Part shown: positions 1-9,700 of the stretch, piece after piece | Layout of the letters: the number at the start of each line of letters is the position of its first letter | How positions within the stretch are numbered: position 1 is the first letter of the stretch | Origin: a virus | Strand: one strand, 5' to 3' | Length of the DNA: 64,000 nucleotides | IMG/VR virus record: IMGVR_UViG_3300004463_000226 | Span: 62,001-126,000 of that record | Program-made: the position numbers and the translations under genes | The notes under the pieces: model-generated | Seen by the model: only the letters and a program-made list of their open reading frames with translations | Databases searched by the model: none | Told to the model about the DNA's origin: nothing

Positions 1-9
1 GAATATATT

Positions 10-43
10 ATTTATATTCACTATTATAATATATAGGTGATAT
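10..43 (+). promoter_or_regulatory. A+T-rich candidate promoter at window start
   Basis: A run rich in TATATT/TATAAT words lies about 80 bases ahead of the thymidylate-synthase-like gene. It resembles the TATATATTAT motif found before other transcription units here. No gene of more than a few codons is seen in bases 1-104. Whether it is a real start site is inference. Confidence 0.3.
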
Positions 44-125
44 TGCCGACTTTACGAATTAACATTTATTACCAGTAAAACAGTTATGTAAGAAATACAT
101 ATCAATGAGAGGGGAACATACTAAA

Positions 126-1073
126 ATGGGTCAATTTGATAAAGAATGGAATAGGGTATTAGAGAATATTATGTTAAATGGAGTATGGCAGAAAGAAGAA
201 CATGTCCGTGCTAAATGGGACGATGGTACTCCAGCTCCAGCTAAATTTGTTACAGGAGAAAAGATGGTATTTGATAATAGTGAAGCTCTAGTCCCAACGA
301 CTAAAGAAATTAAACGTAAGAGTCCATTACGTGAACTAAAATGGATCTGGTTCCTTAAATCAAACGTGGTTCAGAAACTTCGTGATTTGGGAAGTAGTAT
401 TTGGGATAAATGGGAAATTAAAGAAGGTGAATGGACAGGTACAATTGGTCCAGCTTACGGACATCAATTAGGTAAACAATGTAGGAAATTTCCAGTAGAA
501 AAACTTCGCTGGGAACATCTACATCCTGAGCATGCTGTTGAGTTAAGACAAATGATAGAGGATGCTTTAGCACAAGGTTTTATTATTAAATATGTAATGC
601 TGGATCAGGTAGACTTCCTCATCCAAGGTCTTCTTACTAACCCTGGTTCTCGCCGATATATTCTATCACTATGGGGTATTGAAGATCTTGACTACATGGC
701 ACTAGAACCATGTGTATGGAAGACAGGGTGGCAATATGTTGATGGTAAAATTGATTTAATAACTGGTGTACGTTCAAATGATATCTGTGTAGGAAATCCT
801 TTTAATGTGTTTCAATATCAGGTGTTATGGAATCTTATCTGTCAGGTAACAGGTCACACACCAGGGAAGATTCAATTTGATCTCGATAATCCACATATTT
901 ATGACAGACACATTCCTGAGGCTATGAAACAGTTAGTGTATCCTCAAAAAACAGCTCCAAAACTTTGGATTAATCCTGATATTAAAAACTTTTATGACTT
1001 TAATCCAGATACTGATGTTAAATTGATTGACTATGAACACGGTCCAGACCGTTACTATGAGGTGGCTGAATAA
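126..1073 (+). CDS. Thymidylate synthase-like enzyme (dUMP methylase or hydroxymethylase)
   Basis: The 315-residue protein follows the thymidylate synthase fold. An N-terminal substrate loop is followed by a GPAYG motif near residue 108, the dimer-interface double arginine (R176/R177), the nucleophile in an EPC motif (C196), an RSND motif (R216, D219), the NPFN motif whose Asn (N227) selects dUMP over dCMP, and an HIY motif (H257, Y259). It would use dUMP and methylene-tetrahydrofolate in the cytoplasm. The residues after the catalytic Cys (VWK) and before RS (Val for Gln) are unlike standard ThyA, so a pyrimidine hydroxymethylase is possible. The start at 126 is preferred over an ATG at 105 because a GAGGGGAA ribosome site lies between them. 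Its stop overlaps the next start by one base. Confidence 0.85.
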   Translation: MGQFDKEWNRVLENIMLNGVWQKEEHVRAKWDDGTPAPAKFVTGEKMVFDNSEALVPTTKEIKRKSPLRELKWIWFLKSNVVQKLRDLGSSIWDKWEIKEGEWTGTIGPAYGHQLGKQCRKFPVEKLRWEHLHPEHAVELRQMIEDALAQGFIIKYVMLDQVDFLIQGLLTNPGSRRYILSLWGIEDLDYMALEPCVWKTGWQYVDGKIDLITGVRSNDICVGNPFNVFQYQVLWNLICQVTGHTPGKIQFDLDNPHIYDRHIPEAMKQLVYPQKTAPKLWINPDIKNFYDFNPDTDVKLIDYEHGPDRYYEVAE

Positions 1074-1237
1074 TGAAATATATTCGTAGACTTATTCATA
1101 AGATGATTGTTGCATATTTATTAAAATCAGGTAAAACTTTCCACCACGGTAAGTATGAAGACGGTGGTCAGTATGTAGTATTAATGGATGAGTATCAATA
1201 TAACTTATTCACCAATTATGTAGATAACGGTTATTAA
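1073..1237 (+). CDS. Small basic hypothetical protein, 54 aa
   Basis: The ATG shares one base with the stop codon of the thymidylate-synthase-like gene (TAATG), so translation is probably coupled. The product begins MKYIRRLIHKM, with a short basic amphipathic stretch and then a polar, tyrosine-rich tail. No family is recognised. A perfect hairpin begins five bases after the stop, so this is the last gene of the two-gene unit. Confidence 0.6.
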   Translation: MKYIRRLIHKMIVAYLLKSGKTFHHGKYEDGGQYVVLMDEYQYNLFTNYVDNGY

Positions 1238-1241
1238 TTAA

Positions 1242-1269
1242 ATAGAGTATAGGGAAACCTATACTCTAT
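1242..1269 (+). terminator. Hairpin terminator after the thymidylate-synthase unit
   Basis: A perfect 12-bp stem (ATAGAGTATAGG with its complement) closes a GAAA tetraloop. It is followed by an A/T-rich run without a long T-tract. It sits directly after the 54-aa gene. Confidence 0.75.
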
Positions 1270-1328
1270 ATTATTTGTTACTATAGGTGTAACAAATATG
1301 TAGAACGAATAAGTCAATTCATATATCG

Positions 1329-1362
1329 TTTATATATTATAAAGACGTGAATCAATAATAAT
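1329..1362 (+). promoter_or_regulatory. TTTATATATTATAAAG promoter-like motif plus AATCAATAATAAT leader
   Basis: TTTATATATTATAAAG at 1329-1344 is followed at once by AATCAATAATAAT at 1350-1362 and, 15 bases later, by an AAGGAGG ribosome site. The same pair of words occurs before genes at 41592, 42303 and 44553. Promoter function is inferred from recurrence and position. Confidence 0.5.
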
Positions 1363-1389
1363 TCATAGTCTATCAAGGAGGTGAACGAT

Positions 1390-1647
1390 ATGAAAGGTTT
1401 TAATTCTGATGAGTTCTGTATTGATGATGTTCTTTCTAACCTTAAAAAGTTCAAGAAGAAAGATAAAGGTAAGAAAAAGAAAGAAAGTCATGATGAAAAA
1501 GTAGCTAGAGAAGTTGGTGAACAGCTTAAAAAGAATAAGCGTAAAGCAGCTGATGATTTAGAGCGAGAAGCTCATGAAGATCTAATGCAATACCAACGTG
1601 AAAAAGCTATTGAAGATGGAGCAATGTATGTTAATATTCCGTTGTAA
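1390..1647 (+). CDS. Highly charged lysine-rich small protein, 85 aa
   Basis: About a third of residues are Lys or Arg, concentrated between residues 18 and 60, with acidic residues after that. A mostly helical, possibly nucleic-acid-binding protein is suggested by composition only. An in-frame GTG at 1381 lies inside the AAGGAGGTG ribosome site, so the ATG at 1390 is taken as the start. No family is recognised. It is preceded by the TATATATTAT/AATCAATAATAAT leader shared with several small genes around 42-44 kb, so it may be expressed with them. Confidence 0.65.
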   Translation: MKGFNSDEFCIDDVLSNLKKFKKKDKGKKKKESHDEKVAREVGEQLKKNKRKAADDLEREAHEDLMQYQREKAIEDGAMYVNIPL

Positions 1648-1718
1648 TAAATTATTACACGGTAAACTTTATAGTAATGGTATTAACCAATTTTACTTAA
1701 TATTAGGAGGAAACTAAA

Positions 1719-2258
1719 ATGGCACAATCTTTTACTGAAGTATTCGAGGAAATTAAATCTAATCTTACAACATCTAAAGCAGGTAAAACAGTTAAATCAT
1801 TCAACCGCAGTCAATTCGACAAGCTGGCTAAAGCTTATTTGAACTCTACTGACTATACAATTGAAGTAGCTGGCACTAAAGGCGGCGAATTAGTTAAAAC
1901 TACAATTGAGCCTGTAAAAGCATTCCGCGGTATGCTTAAACGTATCTTGATCGAGTTCGGTGTGGACAAGCAAGAAGCTGAAACAATTCTTGATTCTTCT
2001 AAAGAAATCAAAAACGTTGATGGCATCTACGAACTATGTTCCGAGCTAATTTACCAGTACATGAATGCTGGTAAGAAATTCGATTTTATTACTCGCGAGG
2101 ACTTTGCTGGATCTTTAACATTGAAAGAAATCGGCGAATCTATTTCCGAGCATAAGGACATCCGCACTGGCGAGAAGTTCAAGGTTTCTAAGAAAGCACA
2201 TAAAGTGCTTGACAAAAAATCTAAAACGCCTAAATGGCTTAAAAACCGCGTAAAATAA
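1719..2258 (+). CDS. Hypothetical protein, 179 aa, with basic C-terminus and high-expression codons
   Basis: The protein has a mixed alpha/beta-looking body and a strongly basic tail from about residue 150 (many Lys). Codon choice differs from its neighbours: GGC, CGC, ATC and TTC codons are frequent. This is also seen in 27763-30024 and 37221-37820 and suggests strong expression. A strong AGGAGG ribosome site precedes it and a long terminator follows. The basic tail fits a nucleoid-associated or virion DNA-binding protein, but no family is recognised. Confidence 0.7.
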   Translation: MAQSFTEVFEEIKSNLTTSKAGKTVKSFNRSQFDKLAKAYLNSTDYTIEVAGTKGGELVKTTIEPVKAFRGMLKRILIEFGVDKQEAETILDSSKEIKNVDGIYELCSELIYQYMNAGKKFDFITREDFAGSLTLKEIGESISEHKDIRTGEKFKVSKKAHKVLDKKSKTPKWLKNRVK

Positions 2259-2325
2259 TTTTGATTAAATCGCTGCATACAGCAATCTGAAACAAGCTGC
2301 TTTTAAAACTGCAATAAACGCCTAT

Positions 2326-2362
2326 GAGATACATGACGACTGGGGAGTCCGTCATGTATCTC
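2326..2362 (+). terminator. Strong hairpin terminator with T-tract
   Basis: A perfect 13-bp stem (GAGATACATGACG and its complement) with an 11-base loop is followed by a run of T residues. It isolates the abundant-looking 179-aa gene from the next operon. Confidence 0.9.
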
Positions 2363-2396
2363 TTTATTTTTTATTTTTTGGTAAGGATGTGTAACT

Positions 2397-2720
2397 ATGT
2401 CAAATATTGTCAACTTAGATTATGCTACAAAAGTAAAATTAATGACTAATAAACAGTTACTTGAAGAAATAGAAAGAGTTGGGTACGAGACAGGTAGGTA
2501 TGCTAGAAAGCTAGATGAGACTAAGCTTAAACTTTCAATAGTATCAAAGTTATCTAATAGCTGGAAGATACATGTTCACAATATTTATGCTTGGTTAATA
2601 AATCCTGAATTATCAATCAAAAATCTTGAAAAAGAGGTTACTGTAATGGAGAAATATTGGGAGGAGTTAGTTGCTAAAAAAGAACTTATAATGAATGAAG
2701 GGGAGCGTCGAACATTATGA
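2397..2720 (+). CDS. Hypothetical protein, 107 aa, first gene of a four-gene operon
   Basis: A mainly helical, charged protein with coiled-coil-like stretches near residues 20-35 and 75-100. No family is recognised. Its stop overlaps the next ATG by four bases (ATGA), and the three following genes are joined the same way, so all four are probably made from one message ending in the hairpin at 3645. Confidence 0.7.
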   Translation: MSNIVNLDYATKVKLMTNKQLLEEIERVGYETGRYARKLDETKLKLSIVSKLSNSWKIHVHNIYAWLINPELSIKNLEKEVTVMEKYWEELVAKKELIMNEGERRTL

Positions 2721-3055
2721 TTGAAAATCTAGCTGTTGGTCGATGGGAGGTTAATGAATTTGATAAGATAGTTAAGACTTATGAAAATACCGCATTTATT
2801 CCAAACTCATTAACAGAGATAACAGTCACTCCTTATAACGGAAAATTCTATATCAAGTCAACATTAAACATGAAACGTATTTATGGTGATAAAGAGCATC
2901 CAGATATTTCTGACAGATCTATAGTTACAACTGAAGAAGAAATGTTTGATATTCTTGATTCAATATATAAGTATAATGAAAATGTTAGTACTAGCAGTCT
3001 TGATGGAATTATGGATGAACTAAAAAAATTAGATGAGGAGAATACTAAACGATGA
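2717..3055 (+). CDS. Small paralogous phage protein A, 112 aa
   Basis: It shares a pattern with the two genes downstream: an N-terminal helix, a strand pair around an (N/D)xKxYIK-type motif (residues 36-44), then an acidic TTEEEMFDILDSI-like helix and a C-terminal helix. The three look like tandem duplicates of one small alpha/beta domain. Function unknown. It overlaps both neighbours by four bases. Confidence 0.7.
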   Translation: MIENLAVGRWEVNEFDKIVKTYENTAFIPNSLTEITVTPYNGKFYIKSTLNMKRIYGDKEHPDISDRSIVTTEEEMFDILDSIYKYNENVSTSSLDGIMDELKKLDEENTKR

Positions 3056-3363
3056 AAAGACTAGTAAATATGCCTGATGAAATAGCTGAATTTGAGAATG
3101 TGCTACTATGTGGTAAACAATCAGTTTGTTTTCCTAGCCCAGTGCTAGAAGTTATCATTGTATTACATAACGATAAATATTATATAAAAGCACGACTATG
3201 CGGTGGTGTAATCTGTCCAGGATTAGAAATTCCTTCAGCTCGTGCATTATATGATACTGAGGATGAAGTTAGAGATATGCTAATCAAAGCTGCTGGACAA
3301 GATGATTATTATCATTTTGATGTTGAGGAAGTTATAGATACACTTAAGGGAGATAATCAATGA
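3052..3363 (+). CDS. Small paralogous phage protein B, 103 aa
   Basis: The second member of the trio shows HNDKYYIKARL in place of the YNGKFYIKSTL of its upstream neighbour, followed by the same TEDEVRDML-type acidic helix. Four-base overlaps at both ends imply coupled translation. No known function is recognised. Confidence 0.7.
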   Translation: MKRLVNMPDEIAEFENVLLCGKQSVCFPSPVLEVIIVLHNDKYYIKARLCGGVICPGLEIPSARALYDTEDEVRDMLIKAAGQDDYYHFDVEEVIDTLKGDNQ

Positions 3364-3638
3364 TACAGTATATATTAGATAAAGAAGGTAAAGAAAAATT
3401 TAAAAAGGTCATGGCTACTACTGAAGGAGCTTGCATAAGACCTATGACGACTCCTATTCATATAGTACGCAAAGATGAAAAGTATTATGTGAAGGAAGAG
3501 AGATTTAGAGATATAGGTAGATTGTTTATTGCTGATACAATAGAAGATGTATATCTTCTATTACAAGATTTCGGTATACCTGTCAATATTGATGCAATAA
3601 AGGCAGGTGTAATGGATAAAATAGAATCTTTAATTTAA
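3360..3638 (+). CDS. Small paralogous phage protein C, 92 aa
   Basis: The third and shortest member carries the KDEKYYVKEER strand motif and a DTIEDVYLLLQDF helix in the same order as the two upstream paralogs. It ends the operon seven bases before a terminator hairpin. Function unknown. Confidence 0.7.
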   Translation: MIQYILDKEGKEKFKKVMATTEGACIRPMTTPIHIVRKDEKYYVKEERFRDIGRLFIADTIEDVYLLLQDFGIPVNIDAIKAGVMDKIESLI

Positions 3639-3644
3639 CAAGGG

Positions 3645-3672
3645 AAGGAATGAGGATATCCTCATTCCTTCT
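3645..3672 (+). terminator. Hairpin terminator upstream of the tape measure gene
   Basis: A 12-bp perfect stem (GAAGGAATGAGG and its complement) with an ATAT loop is followed by a T-rich run. Confidence 0.9.
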
Positions 3673-3746
3673 TTTATTTTTTTGTCTTAATAATTTTTTT
3701 GTACTGAAAACAATAGAGTAATACTTTATGAAGGGAGTGAGAACTG

Positions 3747-6700
3747 ATGGCTACCAAAAAAGGATCTATCCATAAGTCAAATCCTGCACAATTAAATTGG
3801 TTTAAAAATGTAGCTAAATCATTAGGCTACACTACTACTGAATTAGTAACAAGTATTGCCCCTAGTATGGGCGAGTTTATTTCAGAAAATACTGATTACA
3901 CTAAAGAACTCTATAATGACTTACGTCAGTCTAAGAGTGCTAATAAGAAATTGTCGAATTTATTCGGCACTACAGCTCAGATGGGTATCGCTAAAGATGC
4001 ACTAAAGAATGCGATCGAAGATATCAAGTCTGGTAAGATTTACAACAAAGAGCGTCAAGAAGCAATGTATGACGTTGACATGGATGATATTGATTTAGAT
4101 GATAGTTTTGGAATGTCAGAATTCTCATTTGATGATAAAGGTGGAGATAAGGGTAGTACTGTAGAAGTAGATGATGCTTCTAAAAAGAATGAATTACCTT
4201 CTATCACCATCAAAAATATCCAACCTCCAATATCTCCAAACAATCCTATGGTCAAAGCTGTTCAACAGCAAACATCTGCTACATTAAATGCTGCTCAAGC
4301 TAATATTAATGCACAGACATCAATTGCTGCTTCACAATCATCAATGACACATAGAATTGGTACAGGGACATTAAATGGATTACAAGCCGTCAATGACAAC
4401 TTATCGTTATTGGTAAATTTCCAAAATGATTCAATGGCTAAGTATGTTGGTGCATCTCTTAAGTACTATGAAGATAGTCTGAAAGCGATGTCTGATACAT
4501 TAGCTGAATTGAAACGAGCTAATAACCCACCAGAACAAGAAAAGAAAGAAAAAGGTAAAGACCCTGTTGACAACGTTTTCTTATCTTATGGCGGGTTAAA
4601 TTTTAAAGGTTATGTGGATCAAGTTAAGAAAAACTTCGAAAGACAGTTTTCTGAAAACATGTTCTTACAACCGATCAAAATGATGTTTGAGGATACGGAT
4701 ACGCTTAAATCAATAGCGGCATCTCCATTGAGTTTTATTTCTACTAAGATCGTTACAACTCTAATTCCTCAAATGTTACAACAATCAATGCAAAATCTAG
4801 ATAAATCATTCTCTTCATTCTTCCCTGCATTAATCATGAAGATTAATAAAATGGCTACAAGTTCTTCAAATCCATTTATTCAAATCTTAGGGGAGATTTT
4901 TGGTGCTGCTTCTCGCAGTAAATCATCCGTTGATTTATCTAGATATAATCGTGGTCAAATACCATTTGATGGTGAAACTAAGAAATCTATCGTTGAAGTA
5001 ATCCCTGGTTACCTTCGTAAGATTCTTGCTGCTTTAGATGGTAAAGAAGAAGTTGCCTACGATTTAAATACTGGTACATGGAAAACTGTATCTAAGATGA
5101 AAGATGAGTTTGACTCTCTGCAAAAGATGTATACTCTCAATCCTTTCATGGGTACTATTGATACTCTTAAACAAAGATCAGAAGCATTTCAATTTAAAAA
5201 TGTTGAGGATCGTAGAAAGTTTAACGAGGGTATAGAGCAGTTTTTCATTAATATGTCTAAAAACGGAAATCCAGTAAATCCTTTTGTAAAAAGAGATAAA
5301 GATGGTCTTTCCCGTGATGAAATGGCAGAAACTTTTGACTTCGATGGAAATAAGGGTATGCAAAAGATTTTCCGTGAACTTATCCTAAGTCTATCTAAAA
5401 GTGAACAGATAAAAGTTCTGGGCGGTAAAGACATCATATCATCTCGTAAAAATGTTAGAAACTTTATGGAGAAGGCTGAAGAAGATCCTACACTTCATAA
5501 TGCTAACTTATTATTCAATGAGATGGGTTTCGATGGTCATATGAGAACTGATAAGGCTACTAAGGAAAAGAAACTTAAAAAAGGATTTGGTCTATTTAAT
5601 CCTGTTGATAAGTTTAACCTTAGTTCTCTTGACTATCTACGTAGTATTAAGACTATATTGTTACAAGGTCTTAGGGTATTTCCAGTAACAGATCTTGGTA
5701 ACAGAGGTCCTAGTATACGCCGTGGTCAAAAAATGAGAGGACATAATGCTCTTGACCCTGAAATCACCAATATCATTGAGAGATATGAAAAAGAACGTAA
5801 TTATATGCTCGATGAGGTTAGACGTAAGAAGAAAGAAGAGAATAATAAAAAGAAAGCAACTAATGGAACTGTTTCTTTAACTCCAGAAGAAATTGCTGCT
5901 CTTCCTGGGCAAGGTCAAGTATTACTAGAGAATACTCAAGACGCATCTCGTATGAGTCGTGAAGATCTTGCTAATAGAATCCAAGCTCATCAAGATTATA
6001 AGAAAACTTTACCAGAGAAAGATAATCAGAAAAAGGATATCACTCAATGGTTAGGTAAGTTCTTTAAAGGTGATAATCAGGAGAGATTTAATCTTCTTCG
6101 TGAAAAAGTCAATGGTCTACTTAGAAAACCTGCCGAGTTACTAAGGAGTGTATTCGATAAAATCGATAACTCTATGTATGATATCGTATTTGGTGTTCCA
6201 GGAGAAGAAGGACATAAGTCATTCTTTGAAAGTACATTAAATAGATTATCAGAGAAGTTTGAAGGTATGGGAGTATGGATTAAGACTAAAGTGTTTGAAC
6301 CAATTAAAGATTCTTTAATTGGTGAAGATGGTATTATCACTAAAATGAAAAATAGTGAGTTCTTCCAAAGCTTAAAAGCGAATACTAAAAAATTTGGTGA
6401 CTGGATGTTTGGTAAACCAGATGGTAAAGGTGTTCGTCGTGATGGACTTCTTGCTAATACAGGTAATAATATTCTTGATATGTGGGATGCTGCTAAGTAT
6501 TACTTCACAGGTAAAGGATATGTTAACCGTGCTGGAATTAAATTCGAAGATAACGATGAAAGCGTTCTTCGTCAAGCTAAAACTATCTTTAAAAACTTCT
6601 CTAAGGATTTAAAGCATTATTTAGTTGGTGACAAAAAGGCTACTGATGAAGATAACAAACGTGGTGTTTTATCTGGTATTCTTGGCGGATTAAAACAAGG

Positions 6701-9700
6701 TTTTGTTAACTTTAAAGATGCTATATTTGGTCCAAGTGATAGAGCTAAAAAGAATGGAGAAACTACTTTTAAAGAATTAGCTGAAAGTTTTAAGAAGAAA
6801 GCTCCTAAGGCATTGGCTTGGGGTACTGTTGGTGCTGGGTTAGGTACAGGTGTAGCTATGGCTGGAGGTATGGGACTATTGGGTTCTATATTCTTACCAG
6901 GTGGTCCTATCGGTGCAGCATTATTAGGTACTTCCCTAGGATTCTTATCTCAGTCTGATAGATTCATGAATTGGGCTTTTGGTGAAAAGAATGCTAACAA
7001 TGAACGTATTGGTGGAGTTATTAGTAAAGGGACTCAAGATTGGTTCAAGAAGAATAGAGCCTACCTTATCGGGGGTGCTATGATCGGTGCCCTTAAACCA
7101 ATTTTAGGTGTAGGCTTACTACCTAGCTTCTTACTTCCAGGCGGTCCTATCGCTGGTGCATTATTTGGGGTAGGTACTGCAATGCTAGTTCGTTCTGAAG
7201 GTTTCCAAAACTTCATGTTCGGTGAAAAAGATGCTGACGGTAAACGTACAGGAGGATTCTTATCTAGATCTTATAGTAAGATTAGAGGTAAGATGACGAA
7301 TAAAGATGGTAATAATCTTTTAGGTAATATGGGAGCTGGTGCTATTGGTGGTGCTGGTATAGCTGCTGTTATTGGTAAGATGGGATTCTTGGGTGCTATG
7401 TTAACACCAGGAGGTCTCATAGGGGGAGCTGTACTTGGAGCCGCTGCTGGGATTGCACTGTCTTCGGATCGTTGGAAAAAAGCACTTTTTGGAGAGTGGG
7501 ATGATAAAACTGGACTTCGTAAAGGTGGCTTGTTAGGTAAGTTTACTAACTGGTTCGGCTTGGAAGTTATGCATCCACTTGGAAACCAATTAAAGCAAAT
7601 TAACCTTAACTTCCAAAAATGGTTCACTGAAAAGATCTCTAATCCATTTACTGATGCAATCAACCCAATGAAACAAGCTTTCAAGAATATGACTACTGAT
7701 CTTTCTGATTTCTTTAAGAAAGGCTGGGATGGTTTCAAAGAAAAGATTGGTGAGGTATTTGAGAAAAACGTAGGTCAACCTTTTGGGCAGTTTATGAAAG
7801 AAAAGGTTATGGATCCTTTAAAAGGATTCTTATCGAAAATAATCATGGGTGTTGGTAAAATCTTTGCACCTATAGCTGAAGCTCCAGTCAAAATTCTATC
7901 TTCATTTGCTCAAGGATTCCGTAAGAATCAAGAGAAACGTGGGTTAAATAAACACATTGAAGATGGATGGGAAGAAATCACTGATTTTAAAGGTCGACGT
8001 GAACGTGGTGAAAGACTTGGTATTAAAGGATTCTTTAAGAAGTTAAATGAGATGTATTTTGATAAAGAAGCTCGTGATAACGCACGCTTCGGAGAACATG
8101 GTGCATCTTATGCTAGAGAAGACGATGCTAAGATAACTGAACGTAATAAGAGACAACAAGATAAATTTGCAAAAAGACAAGCAGAAATTGATGCTGAACG
8201 TGAAAGACTAGATAAACATCGTAAGTTGGGTCTGAGATATGACTATGATAATTTTGATGATAAAGGTCGAGATATCTCACGTATTTATAATATCCTTAAA
8301 TCAAGAAGCGGTTATAAACATTTCATGAAAAAAGATGGAGCTGGTGATCAGCTACAAAGAGATATTGGTCAACACTTAGGTGTTAACTTAATGGATTTAT
8401 TGCAGGTTAAAGATCGTGATAGCTTCAATCCAGCCGTGTTAACAAAAGGTCAAAAAGCAATTATTCGTAAGGCTCTTAAATCTGGTAGAACAGGTAGCTC
8501 TTTATTAAGCTTATTTGGAATTAAACTTCCTAAGAATGAGACTCCTGAAAAACCAGCAGGTGATGAAGTTAAATCATCTGTGGAATCAATGGCAGATAAA
8601 GTAACAGAAGCTATTAAAAATGCATCACCTATAGATGCAATTAAAGATACGTTAGTTCCTGTTGTACGTGAAACGAACAACAAGTTATCTGAAATTGCTT
8701 CAAAAATAGGTGAAGTGCTAGGTATCAATAGCAGACGTTTCAAATCTAAAAAATCAGGAGATACTTCTAACATTCCTCCACAAGATGGAGGAGAGCGCAA
8801 TATAGTTATCAGATCACCTAAGCATTTACCTAAGGTACTCAAATTCAATAGAAAGAAGAATGATGACGATTTACCATCACATGCTTCTGGTATTGATAAT
8901 GTACCACATGATAACTATATAGCTAATCTTCACCAAGGTGAAATGGTTGTTCCTGCAAAACAAGCTAATGAAATTCGTGAAGCTAATGGTCAACCTAAGG
9001 AAAAAGAAAGTACAGTAACTGGTCCTATTGATAATACTAATAGACTAGTTAATCATATGCTTCCTTCAAGTTCTATGCCTAAGAATAGAGATGGTATTTT
9101 ACGAAGAATTGCAACAGACGTTCGTACTATCGCTAGAGAAGTTTATGGGCAGTTAGATGGTGTAGGTAGCAATATTTATAAAATGAGAAAACTTCTACAA
9201 CAATCAAATGGTGTTTCTGATGAAGATTTAACAGGAAGTGCTAACCGTGACCGTGTAGGTTTCTGGGGACATCTAAAGAGAGCTATTTACAAACCATTTG
9301 ATTTTATTCGAGACAAAGTTACACAAGTTGTAGGTAACGTTCTTGATAAAGTTCGTAAATTCGGTGGAGCTATTGTTAATGTTGCTAAGACTGTAGTTAT
9401 GATTCCTGTAGATATTGTAAAAAATATCGGTAAAGGATTATGGGCTGCTACTAAAAGCATCGGTAATATGCTTCTATCTGCTGGTAAAGAGTTTGTTAAA
9501 TTACCAGGAAAACTTATTGGTGTTGTTGGCAGTGCTGTTGAGGCAGTAGGTCATGCAGTTAAAGCATTGGGACCTGCATTAGGTAAAGTAGTTGAAGGTG
9601 CTGCTGGATTAGTGAGTGGCGCTGCTAAAGGTTTAGGAAATGTACTCTCAGGAGTAGGTAAAGGTATAGGATCATTTGCTCATAACCTTGGTAAAAGTCT

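Noticed and set aside
105-125. Upstream ATG for the thymidylate-synthase-like gene
   Set aside because: The GAGGGGAA ribosome site falls between it and the ATG at 126, so the extra seven residues are unlikely to be made.
8450-8848. Long minus-strand ORF inside the tape measure
   Set aside because: It lies opposite the tape-measure gene, has no ribosome site or family, and is explained by codon bias of the gene above it.
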